DNA from: Emergomyces orientalis
Lineage: Eukaryota; Ascomycota; Eurotiomycetes; Onygenales; Ajellomycetaceae
Direction of reading: 5' to 3'
Assembly (NCBI GenBank): GCA_002110485.1
Contig: MOWL01000001.1
Location: forward strand, 1,984,001 to 2,048,000
DNA length: 64,000 bases
Part shown: one piece after another, positions 35,573-48,855 of the stretch
Layout: each line of letters begins with the position of its first letter
How positions within the stretch are numbered: position 1 is the first letter of the stretch
Notes under the pieces: model-generated
Databases searched by the model: none
What the model saw: the letters and a program-made list of their open reading frames with translations, nothing else
What the model was told of the DNA's origin: nothing
Made by a program: the position numbers and the translations under genes

Positions 35573-37062
35573 TTTTTCCCCCTCTCTATTTGCTCTACAA
35601 CCTTCGCCCAGGAGCGCTAAATGCATTCGTCTGAGCTCACACATCTTTTTTTCGTAGTTATCAAGGTCCTATATAAAATACTTCCAGCAGTACGATAGGC
35701 TAGATGCCATCGTACTTTGGTCATGCTTGGCCCTCTTGTGGTTCACCTACCCAACAAATTTTTTTGGTATTCTAGTTTTCATTTCGTATATGACCTTTTC
35801 TGCAAAACTAAGCGCGATACCCACCGAAATTTTAATTTTTGGCGATAGTTGAATCTCTTGCGCATTCTTAAAAGGTCTCGTTTTCCATGTTCTTGTACAT
35901 GCTTGTTACGCGCCATCAGCAGGACGCCTTCACATCTTTTTTTTTTCTTCCATGATCTACTGGTCCAGTCCTCAATGAGATGTTCCAAGCCACACGATCA
36001 ATGTACTGACCGTTTCTCCTGTTCATTTTTTTCGCTTTCATTCCTCAGCATTTCCTGATGATTTACCTCTTATATGCCTTTTTATTCTGCTTGTCTTAGC
36101 ACATACCAATTCCAAATCGCTGGATATCGATGATTGCTTAGCGGGAGCACGGAAACCCAGCTTCTGCTGGCATATGAGTTTTAATTTGGATCTTGGTTCA
36201 TTTTGTTTATTTATATTGTTTTGAATGATTTTGGTATACCTGGAAAGATGTATATAAACCGAGGGTGTGATAATATGTAATTGGTTATTTTGTGAGCATT
36301 CCATAGTTCATTATTTTTGGGTTCTTCTAGTAAGCCTCTCTGTCGTGGCCTTCCTGCTATTATATAACTATCAAGCTGCTAATAATTTCAAGTTAAGAGT
36401 ACTGATACAACCAGTGTCTATTCGGACAGATTGACATCACCCTTGTAGTGTATGTATGTACATAAATAGGAGATATAGCTCACGCTATTGAATGAATATG
36501 TCACGGTTAGGGCTAGACAACTCAAAGGATTGGTAAGGTGTTGGGGGGCCTGCTGAGGACCCATAACCCGGCCTCTGATAACTATACGTATTGAAAAGGG
36601 AGAATCAGGTCCTTAGGGGATATAGGAGACTGCGATAATATCTTCAAATAAGGCCTGCCTTGTAACCTTCTCCCTAGCCACCATAAAATGGATATTAGGC
36701 ATAATTTCCGCGTTTCTCGGCTGGTAGACCAAAATAGGTCATGTGGATCCTGCTTCATAGTGGACGAGAAGACGGGTATGGTTTCTGGAGCCAGAGTTAA
36801 TGGCTTGAGCGTATAGTAGCAGGAGAACGTACAGACAAGCAAACATGTGAGTTCCGGGTGAATGGCTATGAGCGAATACAGACCGCTTATTTGGCAGTGA
36901 CGATGTTCACTCGGGATTTCCTCAAGAAAGTCGCAACCCTTTAAGAAACCTACAGATTAAAGAGTGGTCCCCTCAATTTTCCCTTGAAGAGATGAGAAAA
37001 CACGGGAACGTCTGGCTGACCAGAAGCCGGCTTGATGATAAAGCGTTAAGGGGTAACCCGCA
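35573..37062. other. Convergent intergenic region (RING-finger gene / FRG1-like gene)
   Basis: 1.5 kb, AT-rich. Nothing beyond probable 3' UTRs could be supported; an 86-codon minus frame at 36582-36842 has no recognisable motif. Confidence 0.5.
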
Positions 37063-38025
37063 TCACGAAGCAAACTTATCGTGCTTTCCCTTAACCCTAA
37101 CATTCAAGATCTCCTCATGATAGGAGCCTTCCTTTCTTGCCTTTTTCAGCCTTTTCACCTCGTGGTCTTCCAATTTCCTCCCCACCACGGCTTCCAATTC
37201 CTTGCGGCTGATTTTCTCCAACGCCTTGGACTCCTTGGATGCCTTTAATTTTGGTTTAAAGCGTGCCTGCATGCGGATGCGGCAGGTAGTGGTGAATGAG
37301 ATACTTGAGGCATCGCCACGGATCTCGACCGCCGTCGCAGGCGTAGATGCAGAAGTGTCCCGAGGTTCTTTTATGGAAAGGAAGGCCTCTCTATCCCCAC
37401 TTGCCACCTGGAACGAGAATGTACTAGGTAAGTCAGGTGAAGGTATTGGGATGAAAGATTCGTAAGCGGATACGGCGGGGGCGTTTGCGCTTAAGATGCC
37501 GTATTTATCGCAGCTTAGATATCTATATAACCCCTTGGTGATTAGCTTTAAAAAAATGTCGCTATGTAGCGGTTTCAAACTGTGGCCTTGGGATTGGATG
37601 AACATCAAATATTGGGGAACAACTTACCGCCCATGGTGTCCCTTGAAATTGATACCTTCGGTGCCCGCCACTCTAGTAGCAACCCACACTTGTCGCACGT
37701 CATGGGGTTCCGCTGTGGCCGGGTCGCCTTCAATCAAGTTTTCTATTTCATGAGCAAAAACCTTTCCATTGCCGTCACACGCGATGCAGGTGGGCCGCGC
37801 AGACGGTAGAACAATAACAACTGGACCTAGAATGTCTGTCGGTGTGTCTGCAGAGACCCAATTTTGGTCTTCGTTGGCGGCAGAAGCGTTTTCAGGATTT
37901 TCCTTGGGGTTGCTTGAAGGGTCAGGACGGCGGGAAAGAGATTGTTCATTGGTATCGGCATCGGTCTGGTGACGCTTACGCTTCTTAGACTTTTTATCAC
38001 CCTTGAAGGTTAGCGGTTTAACCAT
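37063..38025 (-). CDS. FRG1-like family protein
   Basis: Complement of exons 37628..38025 and 37063..37522 (TGA); 285 residues. It opens with MVKPLTFKGDKKSKKRKRH, the Lys-rich start usual for fungal FRG1 homologs. A Ser/Asn-rich linker precedes the actin-crosslinking-like (fascin-type beta-trefoil) core: NWVSADTPTDILGPVVIVLP, VWVATRV, then across the splice GHHGRYLSCDKYGILSA. The C-terminal part has KEPRDTSASTPATAVEIRG and a basic end (ISRKELEAVVGRKL, RLKKARKEGSYHEEILN). FRG1 proteins are nucleolar/nuclear and associate with RNA processing and F-actin; the fungal role is not well defined. The donor (CG/GTAAGT) and acceptor (TATATAG) restore the conserved YLSCDKYG frame. Confidence 0.9.
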
Positions 38026-39711
38026 TGCAGCCGTTATTTTGCCCTCCTCTTATTATATACGATTCATACAAGATTTGACTGCCCAGTACTGGAGACGATG
38101 ATTAAATGGAATGGAGGTTCGTGGAGTCCGCCTAGGAAGCAAATAGTCACTAACCTATTTAGGTTTAAAGCTTCTTTCGACCACGGAACGCTCAGACCAC
38201 GTGAATTGCGGCTGACAAACCTTATCGCAACCGCGATCATTCGCCAGGAGAAATGCGGAGCCTCATATATTGCTACGCTCACCATCCATCGCCATTTATC
38301 TCAAATTGAAGGAAATTCTACCCAACACAGCGCCAACCGAACCTTAACAATACCACATAGTCTACTCTATAAAAGGTATTTTCTAGTCAAAAATATTTAG
38401 ACGCTATAATGTTTACTCTCGCGCGATTTTGGCGGAGCGGTTTGGCGATGAAGGGATATAAATGGCGGCGGATACCTGTTTATTAAATAATACTTATCAA
38501 CAGATTCCGACCTTTTGGCTTCCTAAATCGTATACGCTTAACACACAATATGTGCAAATGTGAAACGAAACCTGATTACTTTCGTGAAACCGCATCTTCC
38601 TTGATACGCCCCATTGTTACGTCCAAACATTGAAGCTCTCCAACAGCTCTGCCGATATATGTGACGGAGTTTACGGCGTGCGTGACTGTTGATCAATGTT
38701 CCACGTGGGTATAAGCGCGATGCAACCCTTTCCGTTATCCAGCAATCAGGAACCTAGTCTGGCCGATATCCCAGATCGGCCTTGACTTTATATTCGACTT
38801 GTTTATGGACCTGATTGTACCCCACCACGATGCCCAGGTCTCAGTTCGGACCCGAGGAATATGTCGCGCGTATTTGAATGATTTTGGCTCAAGGGACAAG
38901 GCCTTATCGCCATTCAATGTGTTAAGAAACATGTCCTCCTTTCCCCTTTCTCTCCCTCTCCTGCGAGGAAGGGAGAAGCACTACAGTGCAAACCCCTTTT
39001 TGCTCAAGCTACACCTAAAGTCCCTCTCATAATTCACTAAATTAAAACATGCCTGTGATAACCTAGGACATTGCTATTACTTATCTTCTATTTGTTTGCC
39101 GCATGCCCCTGTGCATGGCATTTACCTTCTACCGTTATATTTTTCGGCTTCAGAAGTTTGGCTTACCTGGTTTGTCTACTGGTTAAATCCGATATTATCA
39201 AAAGTGGACATACAAAACTAAGGCATTAATGAACATGTTTAGAGAGTGGATACAACTTCATACCCTGTCGACTAGGGATGTGACACACGGATCAATATCA
39301 TAAATTACAGTGATAGTAATTGGGCATCATCCACACGCATTAGGTTTGGTAACTCTATTACGGAACCTACCCTGGTATTTTATGCACAAGGTCCTCAAAT
39401 GCAAGCTTATTTAATGGGGAGGCACACATGATTACAAAAGCCTTCCCTACTGCCAACTCGATCAAAATGCCCAAGAAGATTAACCATCTGCCAAAGAGAT
39501 ACTGAATTCCACTTCAAAAATCGACCATTCCATCGATACCCATGTGATTTTCTTGAAAAGCAACGTATTTATTCACCCAATTCCTATTCAATATCCAGAG
39601 GAACCATATGTTTTCTATAGCCTCATCGAATTCAACTATGAACAGTACCGGTGAAGGAACAATTTTCAAAACGATTCACTAGAAGCAAAATACGGAGGGG
39701 GGGATGTCATC
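38026..39711. other. Region between FRG1-like gene and polyol dehydrogenase gene
   Basis: 1.7 kb upstream of the FRG1-like gene and downstream of the dehydrogenase. Two CACGTG palindromes (38198-38203 and 38702-38707) are present; whether they are bound is unknown. No gene supported. Confidence 0.5.
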
Positions 39712-41399
39712 TCAATCGAAGGTGATAGCTGCCTTAATAGCAGACTTGTTTCTCATGGCCTCCAAGCACTCGGCCCATTGTTCGAGCTTGAAGACCTTGT
39801 TGACAATTCCGTTAACTCTAACTTTGCCGGAATCAAGGTAATCGATGGCAGCGGGGAATTTGTAAGTTTCACTGAAGCTTCCAAGGATGGTGATTTCATC
39901 ACCGACTAAAAGAAGAAAAAAAGGAGTCAGTCAGCTGCTTAACTAAGCCGGGCGCTATATTTTAAAAAGGGGATAGGGTGGGGGACGAAAGGCATACAGA
40001 TCTTCGATGGTGGCCACGAGACGCGGTCAGCGTCGGCATAGACACCGTACACAATGAGCTTTCCACCGCGGCGGCAGTAGTTGATGGCATCTTCCAGAAT
40101 CTTCACGCTGCCAGTAGCCTCAACGACAATGTCGAACCCGTATGGGTTATCTGCCTTCAGCTTGGCGAACTGAGCGCTAGGATCTTTGCGGGAGAGAGGG
40201 ATATATTCATCACCGGCGTCGAGAGACTTGGCCAAGTTCATCTTGAGACCCTCAGGGGCAGCAATGACGACTTTGCAGCCGCCGTTCAGCTTGAGCATTT
40301 GCGCGAGGACCTAGCAGAAAAGTTATGAGAAAATAGGTTAAAAGAAACAGTTGTACTTTCCTCAGCCACCAGTGGAAACTTACAAGACCAGTGGGGCCAG
40401 CGCCAAACATGAGGACTGTCGAGCCCATCTTGGGGGCAATCTTATCAAGACCGTGCGCAGCGCATGATGCCGGCTCAAGCAATGTGGCGTCAATATCAGA
40501 AAGGTTCTTGATTTTAAATACCCGGCCAGCTAAAAGATCGAGAAGTGTCAGGATCCACATTTCCATTTTCAAACGACGAGCAGTCTGAGTAGACTGGGCA
40601 CAGCCTTACCAGGATAGGCACAATATTCAGCAAAACCACCGTTCATCGTAACACCGTGAGCTTCGAAGTGCTCACAGAGAAGTTCCTCTCCCCGTCGGCA
40701 GTAGAAGCACTCTCCGCAAAGCTCCGAGTTGTCGGCGACGACACGGTCACCAATATTGAAACCTGAGACCTTGGGACCCAAAGCAGCGACTACACCGACG
40801 GTTTCATGGCCTGGTTTACAAATCAGTATTCGAAATCCAACGGTTGGGTGAAGTGCGAGCTAAAAGCGAGCTCATACCAGGAACCAAAGGGAACTAACAC
40901 AGCACCTGAATTAGCTTCCAGTACATAGGGTGGAACATACTTCAGATCCCAAAACCAAGTGGAGGTGTTCTAAGCTTACCTTTGCAATGAATTCTCCTTC
41001 ATGGATATGGAGGTCTGTGCCGCAGACACCGCAGGCCTTGACTTTGATCTATAAGAATGTGAAATCGGAAAATTAGAAGGGAAAGATATTCAATGCCAAG
41101 ACAAGGCACATCCAGCCTAATGAAAGGGATCTCATGAAAGGTCACTTACCAAAACATCATGCTCACGGAGAGTAGGAACAGGAATATTGACGAGTCCGAA
41201 CTCCTTTGGCTTGGAGTACCTAAACTCAAAATCGACACTCACAGTTAGCAACCGACGAAAACGAAATGAAGTTTGGTATCCATGTTCTCTTCTCAAACGC
41301 ATCCGCCGCCAGGATTGGAATCACTTTGGAGAGTGTGCAGGTCCGAATGGGGTATACTGACTGGAGAGCCTTCATAGTCTTGGGGATTTGAGCGGCCAT
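39712..41399 (-). CDS. Zinc-dependent medium-chain polyol dehydrogenase (D-arabinitol/sorbitol type)
   Basis: Complement of eight exons: 41362..41399, 41150..41219, 40980..41048, 40878..40893, 40610..40810, 40384..40529, 39998..40310 and 39712..39905 (TGA); 348 residues. The catalytic zinc site is formed by C45 (KACGVCGTD), H66 and E67 (PGHETVG). The structural zinc lobe has four Cys in CGECFYCRRGEELLCEHF. The Rossmann fold carries FGAGPTGL and the adenosine-side VVEATGS. A closing block SWPPSKIFGDEITILGS follows in the last two exons. Closest family in memory is fungal D-arabinitol dehydrogenase, with sorbitol/xylitol dehydrogenases next; substrate cannot be fixed from sequence. Exon 4 is only 16 nt and carries most of FPLVPG. 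The first intron uses GTCAGT, required by frame. Confidence 0.9.
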
Positions 41400-44300
41400 T
41401 TTGCCTGAGTTCGATGTTTACTGTTTGATCTCTACGGCTTTTGGAAGATCTAGGATCCAATTTAGCGGTTAGCTGCAACATTTCCTAATTGACTTCACCG
41501 CCATAAATCGACTTCAATTGTTGGAATGGTGCGGCGTTCCGAACATACCTATGGATTTTGAGGATGTGAGACGACAAAGAGCAGAATTAGGGGAAGAATG
41601 AAAACGAGAAGAGAAGGAGGATGAGGAGGGACGCGGGTAATTTTGAACAATCGGTGAAGTGATGAGTAAGGACAGGTTACGCTTGCCTGAAGTCTGAAGG
41701 ACGCCGGGTCTCATTATGGCGGGACCAACAGAATGGATTGTGGGGCGAGGTTCCAGCAGCACCGCATCACCAAAGAGGTCAATTTAGCCCTAAAAAGAAT
41801 TACCAGGCCAGCTAAACTTTATCATTCATCTCCGTCGTTGGTACGGACTGTATTTCGTAATTTTCACCTGATGAGCGATTTTTTCACAAGCTGACTGTTG
41901 CAAAGCCTGTGATAAGCCCAGATAAATTACATCTCTCTCTTTCGCTTGTGACCCTGGGTTTGGCCTTGCCATTCCAGATCGCGCCGAAAGCTTCAACGCT
42001 TCAATGTTTCTTCAGGTTTGGGGCATCTTTGGAAGCCGTTCCCCCACCTAGTAGCTAAGATCTCTTTTTGAAAGTCAAGTTTTGCTGCCCTATCTTCATA
42101 AATGACATACGAATGCTCCGTCGTTTTCTCCACAACCCCCTCCTATTCACGAGGGACTGCATGGAGCCGGAGATTATTGAACAATCAGTCGCACTCTACC
42201 AACTAGCTCGTGGCAACAATGATTGGAAAACTGTGGGTGGATTCAAAGCATGGTCCTTGGATGTGTTGGCTAGGTTTACCTACAAGGATTGTTCTTAGCT
42301 ATGGAGTCAATTGTGGGTAAATAACCAAGGGCCACACAGGTTGAGACAGAATCGAGCTAATAAACTGAGAGTCAGCTCCCTGCGTTTCGAGTATTCCAAA
42401 CAACGCATACCCCGTATTTGTACCTGAATGTGAATTTGAATTTGAATTTGAATTTTTTACCTTTCCATTCCCGACAAGAGTAAATCTTCTTATTTGGGGT
42501 TATCTGTTTGCTTCAACAATTCATCAAGACCCAGAACTGTCAGTCAACATGCCGTTGTTTCTGGTTTTCAGATGTCAGAGTACAGGCCCACAAGCTCGAA
42601 ACGAAGACAATTGTTTTCTTATTCCTTCTGCCACGAACACGGAGCAGTCAAATAAAGAACTGGCCTTTTTGCTTTTGTTTTCCTCAATCGGCGACAATAT
42701 CATGAAACTTTCGTCTTGAATTGCCCCCTCCAAGTACTCTGTACTGATATTAAAGCAGCAGCAACGAAAATCCCAGCCCTAACTTGCGCCGGTTACGGGG
42801 TTTTCCGAAACGCCGAATTCAACCCCCGCCCCTTCCCCGTTAACTATGCCCAGGTAGGTAGGTATGACTATGACATCACCGTGACTTTCCCCTGGCAAGA
42901 GAATGTCTGAGGGGTGATTGAGAATATCATCACTATTACAACTCACAATAATTATAAGTAACCAGAAACCAAAACGATGAGTTTTCGAGTCTTATGAGTA
43001 CATCATTACACAACTAGCGGCAATAACTACTCATCCCACCCGAGGGTGTAGTTAAACTCCCCAAGCATGCGAAAGGAAAAAAAAAAAAGAAAGGAAAATA
43101 ATTTGCCTCTGAGCCACATGACCTCCCTCCTTTCAAACGCCAGGAACCAGTCCAACGCGGGCCACCTCACACCGTTCATTCATCCCCGATAGGCTATCAA
43201 GCTCTTTCAACCACATGACCCATCTCCCGTGCGAGCTATCGAGCTTGATAGCTGTCTTGGGGAATTTGAATGGGTCTCGATCTCGACTTATCTACATTTA
43301 GACCCGAAGCAGTTAAAAAACAATTTACAGCGTACTGTCTAGTCCCTCATGGACCCGTTCCATGGGGAATATCCAGACCAACAAACAATGAGGATGAGGA
43401 GCAAGAATAATCGATTAGATATCGCCCCTTCCTGGGGATCAAATTAACTACCTAATCTAGTTTACCACCCTTGTGTTGTCCCTCAGATTGTTCCTTAACT
43501 ACCCTCAACATTTATTTTAAGTCTTAATGATGTCAGCAAGCTGCATTGGCCATTGTAACTCTATCTTGCAATAGCCGGCATCATACCCGGCCGGGTAATG
43601 TGGGTACTAGAGCATATCAATAAATAAAATTACCATTCATCATTACTATTGGATAAAGATCCCACACACCTTGAAACGCCTGGGACAGACGTTGTAAGGA
43701 ACCCCGGCTCATCTACGGAGTACTAAAGTACTTTTCATATTGACAGATCATGAGGTTCATTGGCAGAACTTGACTGGGGTCGGGACTATCCCGTAGTTAC
43801 CATCAATTCCCGCGAGCCTTCATATCCCGTTCCCGCCGCCTGGGTTTTCGAAAGCTCCTCTTTGTTTTTACTTTGTTTTAAACTTTTTTGTACCCTCCTT
43901 GAAGCTCCTCCCCAGTAGATTGTGCAGCGGATCTCGATACCTGTAGTTGGTGAAGAGGGAAGCTGGGTAAAAAGCACTCACTGTCCGTGGGCAAAGAAAC
44001 GCGCTGTCATTCCCCCATTGATCCGATCTAATCTCTAAGTAAAGTACCCCATAGCAAACACAGAAGACAAAAAGGGGAAAATTTAGAAAGTAACAAAAAC
44101 AGAAATCAAAAGTAAAGAATATCACACTCTCTCCTCACCTACTTAACCATAACCAAACACCAGTGCTAAACAATTTGTGCTGATATTCCCTGGAAGAAAA
44201 AAAAAAAAAAAAGAATCAATCCCCACCAAGCTCAGAGCGGAGATGGACAAATCCCTAGACAATACAAACAATACAAAATAATTCCCAAAACCACCCCAAA

Positions 44301-44514
44301 AATTATCCAAAAAAAGAAGTCAAGAGGCCAAAGAGTAAATAAAAAACAGGGGTAGGGTTAGGCTAGGCCTTTTATTTTGAGGGCGCGGCTAAACAAAAGC
44401 AATAATAGTGACGAAGTCATGGTGTTCAGAAAAGGGGCACCCCCAACCATGCAAAATGCCCCACTGGGGGTTGTAAAGATAGGGTGAATCAATGGTTTTT
44501 TTTTTCCATTTCTG
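41400..44514. other. Intergenic region, no supported gene
   Basis: 3.1 kb between the dehydrogenase start and the HUL4 stop. It contains a (TGAATT)4-like stretch near 42431-42454 and A-rich tracts at about 43078-43088 and 44197-44212. The dehydrogenase promoter should be in the first few hundred bases. Small frames (at most 85 codons) have no motif support. Confidence 0.5.
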
Positions 44515-47500
44515 TTATTTCAATCCAAAGCCTTCGCTGTCCACTACAGCGCGCCACAGTTTCTGTTCCAGCTTCTCTCGGCTTTTATAGCGATATAGAG
44601 CAACCATATTGAAGCACGTCCTCGCAGTTGGGAACCTGTCCGAATCTTGCCCAAGGCACACAAGGCGGATAGTAAGATTAGTTGCGCCCATAGCAGGTAT
44701 ACGATCGCTACCAGTGATGAAACTGAGAATTTTGCGCTGATCTCGGGGTGAGGCCCTAGTGAAAAAGTCCCAGAACCAAGTCACCACTGGTTCTTTTTCA
44801 GGATGGTCGGTACGCCAGTGTTCATATACCGCGACAGCCTGTAACGATGGGATATCAAGGGTTTCGTCTGAACCACGCACAAGAAGTTCGATCTCTTCCG
44901 GCCGGAAAAGATGCATGGCATTTCCTCCGCAGACAGTGAAAAATCCTCGTTTGAAAGGTTCAAACTGACGTGCCACTGCCGTGTCTAGGAGATACTTAAC
45001 ATAAAGATCAACATATTCTCGGCGATTAGCGTTAGTGACTGGTTTCCTTTCTCCCCCAGGACGTAGTGGGATGACAAGTTTCTCTCCATATCGTTCTATT
45101 TGGACAACAAAATCTAGGCAAAAAGTCTCCTCGACGTCGCCATCATAATGAAGCAAGTCGCGAAGGCCCTTTGCAAGTGCAGGTTGATATTCTGCGAGAT
45201 CTTCCAAAGTACATTTAAAGCTCTGTTGGGGAGTGGACAGGGATGGCACGTTATTCGGCGGTGCACACGCAAGGAGCTTTCTAAAGGCGAATGGCGGCAA
45301 AGCGATGTCAAGAATTGTTGAGTTGTATATGGCCAAACCAAGGAGCACACCGACTAGGAAGAACTGCTCTGATGATTCGAAACAGTAGGGATTGAAATAA
45401 CAATACTGTGATTGCTCGTCATAAATAAAAAGCCCTAACAAACTAAATCAGCTCCCGATATTTGCAGAAGAGGCAGAACTTTGGTTGAAACAAACCGTGA
45501 AGGGGATCGAAAATTTCTCGAACCAGAAGTAGAAACCACTCTTTACGAAGGCCGCCAGCATCAACACCCTCCTCACCGAGAAATTCAATCCGTAGGCCCT
45601 TCTTAATTTCCTCTTGCCCGGTACCCACCACCTCGCTGACACTGCGGAGGCTGTCCTCTGCCAGACAGTCTCTCCGTACCTTCAGCACTAAATATTGGCT
45701 TACCCCCCGTCGGCCCAGAATACTGTCAAAAAACGCTTCCCGAGCCTTTTCCTCCATCTGCCGCCGCGCATCGTGTTCAAGAATCCGGATTTTGGCCCAG
45801 ATGCTCAGGAAAAACGAGTATTGGCAAAATGAAAATTGCCCAATACGACCCTCCCAAGCGTCAAAGTCCGCAATAAGGTCAGAATAATCCAAGAGCGTGT
45901 TGTAGAATGCGCTGATGGGAATAAGGTGTCTACCACCCTGACTATCGTGCCTCGATATTTCTTCTCCACCATATCGTGGTCCGTCACGTTTCCGATTATG
46001 GCTAACACTATTTGCGGAGAATACTAGTGCCATAACTTTTGCTGCTGCTCTAATTTGCCAGTCTTTGCCATAAGTAACTGCTTGCGAGTTTCCAGGAGGA
46101 GGCTTTGGGGCATTTTCTCGATTGATAGCAGAATGAAGTTGAGCTGGAGTGGTGTTGCCAGTAGATGAAAATGTGGGGACATAATCATCTAAATTGTCCT
46201 CATTCCTGGGTTTGGTCGGGTTGTCTCGTCGCCGTTTTTGATCCCTAGTCAAGCGATACGTTACAAAACTACCAATAAGTTCCACAATTCGGCGGAAATG
46301 ACTTTCTGGAAATCTAGAAAACCAGGAAACCAGCATGTGGTGACAGTCGGGGGGTAAATTCGAGAGCAGACCTAAAATCCTTTTAATAATAAGAGGGCGA
46401 CGGTCTGGTACTTCGCTAGATGTACCCAATGAAGTTGAACGAAAGTGCTGGGGAATCCTTCTGTTATCACTCAAAGTACCTACACGATCTTCCACTGGTT
46501 TTCTTTGAGCCTGAGAAATCGATGCTGAGCGTGGGTTTGCGCGCAAGCTGGAAGAATACAATAACGGATTCACAAGCAAAATCAAAAGAAATCTGATGTC
46601 ATCCGGCTGCTTTAAAGGACGCCTTGGTCTTTGGAGTAGGTTCTCCGTAGCTTTAAGTAAAATAATTTGGGCATGTCGCCGTGACTCTGCAATTTCTTGA
46701 TCTAGAAGAGAAACATCAGTGCCATCCCATAGTTGAGCTAACCGTAATTTCTCCTGAATGTCAGTTCCATCAGGTTTCATTCCCTCCCATTTTTGCATCC
46801 ACGACTCCCCAGCATGGATGATCACTTGATACCATTCAGCAAGTTCAGACCAATTTATACGTGGGGTCCTCGACCCAGTTAACCCGCTGGCAATTTCGAA
46901 GCCTTTGTCCCTTGGGTAATCATCACTGGAACGAGTGCCACGAGCACGATTTCCAGCCCACCAGGAGCCATTTTCTACAACGTCACTAAGTAAAAGGGTC
47001 TTTGCGTCCAATTGAAAAATTGGTGGGGTCGCCGAGGGAATAGAGGCTGTATGAGCGGGTAGGTTTGGTGATGGCTGATTGCCTTCGGATGCCATTCGAG
47101 GACGATGTGGTTTCATGGTAGAAAAGGAAGCATTTAAAGTATCACAACCATTAAAAGAAGCCATGATATAGTTTTCTAAGGGACGAAATATCGACGCTGA
47201 CCCGCTTGTACCTAACCCTTTTTCATTGCCGTGTGGAGATTGGCTCGACTGTGAGCCGGTACGTCTCCCAGCCGGCACAGCCAAACTGTCTGATCCACGA
47301 ATGTGTTTAATGTACCCTGATGGCTTTTCTGTGTCTGATAGAGACATTCCTTGTATATCACCTCCCAAACCTCTCAGATTTCCCGGGGAAGAAACTCGTG
47401 AAACAGGCGAGTGAGAGCCAGGGGAACGCGATATTTCAAAGGTAGGCAAGGGAGAGGGCGACGGAGTCCGCGGGTTGAATTGGATAACACCATAGGTCTT

Positions 47501-48285
47501 TGTCTGGTGATGGGTGTCAGAAATGCCGCGCTTTCTCGAAACAGGAGGTGCGGCGGCAGGAGCCCGCTCCCCTGTTTCGTCCAAAAACGATTGAAGATAT
47601 GAAGAGAGACACCGGTCAATGATATCCCGAGTATGTTCAAGGGATAAGTGAGGAACTATTAAAAATTATTTCAAGCGATGTTAGTTCCAGTAAGCAGTGG
47701 GGGTAGCAGAATATAAAGCGGACCTTTTTTTGCAGAATGTAGGCCAGAGGCGCCATCAGCATTGCTGAGCGAGGTATTTGACGATTCCGTACATGGCTCC
47801 AAGTCATTCATTGCAGTACATTTCCCGCATCGAAACCCTTTTCTTCCATGCGGGAATGAATTGGTATGGTCGCATGTCATACACCGCCGAGACACATAGT
47901 CTTCGTTTGCACTGGCAGGTAACATATTCTTCCGCGGGCTGGTGGATCTTGATGATCTCCCATGACGTCTGAGGTCATCCGCGGTGAGGTCACTGAATGG
48001 TTCTCTGGCAGCTGGCCGCTCCCTTTTCTTCCCAGAGCCAAATAACAGCGGAAAGGGATGGCTGCTGGAACGGGTGTGTGTTCGACGTGATGATGATGGC
48101 AGGGGAGAGGTACTCTGCAGGGCACGCGAGTGCGCTGGAAGGGGTTCAGGTTGATACATCAGCGGGTTCGGGAGAGTCGTGCCATCATCACGCCTCAACG
48201 AAGGAGATGAGGATGCACTCTGCGAAGGCTTCGCCGGCGATGAGAGGGGCTTCGACTCAAGGTAGGATGTCCAAGGGGGAGGCAT
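44515..48285 (-). CDS. HUL4: HECT-domain E3 ubiquitin ligase, HUL4 type
   Basis: Complement of exons 47724..48285, 45496..47655 and 44515..45434 (TAA); 1213 residues. The N-terminus MPPPWTSYLESKP is Ser/Pro-rich. A CxxC zinc ribbon lies near residues 134-158 (RRCMTCDHTNSF ... GFRCGKCTAMND), as in fungal Hul4. A long helical middle region carries basic Ser-rich linkers. The HECT N-lobe starts around KKGLRIEFLGEEGVDAGG and LFIYDEQSQYCYFNP, and the C-lobe ends with TARTCFNMVALYRY; Cys1181 is the expected thioester cysteine, 33 residues from the end. The two introns have weak donors (GTCCGC and GTTTGT) but both preserve the frame across conserved sequence. Hul4 ligases are linked to nuclear and RNA-surveillance protein turnover in yeast; the substrate here is unknown. 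Confidence 0.93.
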
Positions 48286-48634
48286 GGGGTTCCGTGCGAT
48301 TCAAAGATTCGAAAGTCTAAACAGGGAATCCTTGAGAAACGTTCGAGATACGTGCGGTAAGTTTCGGGAATCCTGAAGCTCCCCAGCCAAGAATAGTTGG
48401 AGATCCCGGGTCTGGGGCAGGAGGGAGTGAACAATCGGAGGTAGATATAGTTGTAGCCAGCCAACAATGAGGTCTGAGCAGGGAAAATCGTGAGTGAGGT
48501 TATGCCAGTCATGAAATTGGCCGTTTCCTGTCAACAACGAGAGGTAGTTACAGAACAACACCTACACAATAATACGTTGGACCCCGTAATAAACAATACG
48601 GCAGCTGCGATCGTTGGGAAGTAATTGTCAGCTT

Positions 48635-48780
48635 CTGTTGTTATTATTATTGTTATTATTATGATTATGATTGTTGTTGTTGTTGTTGTTTGTTATTCTT
48701 CTTCTTCTTCTTCTTGCTGTTGTATCGTCAGGAACAGCCCACTGTCTGTCCTCCTCGTCGTCGTCGTCGTCGTCGCCCTT
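48635..48780. repeat. Compound trinucleotide microsatellite block
   Basis: Successive runs based on TTA/TTG, TTG, CTT and GTC repeats, the CTT run at about 48698-48715 and the GTC run at about 48754-48777. It lies 350-500 bp upstream of the HUL4 start codon. The plus-strand frame through it (48625-49047) reads poly-Val/Ile/Ser only because of the repeat. Confidence 0.85.
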
Positions 48781-48795
48781 GGCTTGAACTCTCCG

Positions 48796-48855
48796 GTTTC
48801 TAGTTTCCAGGTTTCGAGCTTCCAGGTTTCGAGCTTCCAGGGTTCTAGCTGGCAG
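48796..48855. repeat. 15-bp tandem repeat, four units
   Basis: Four consecutive 15-bp units of the form GTTTCGAGCTTCCAG; units 2 and 3 are identical, units 1 and 4 diverge at two to four positions. Confidence 0.85.

Noticed and set aside
42068..42298. 76-codon ORF upstream of the dehydrogenase gene
   Set aside because: It is short, without conserved motif or splice context, in what should be promoter DNA.
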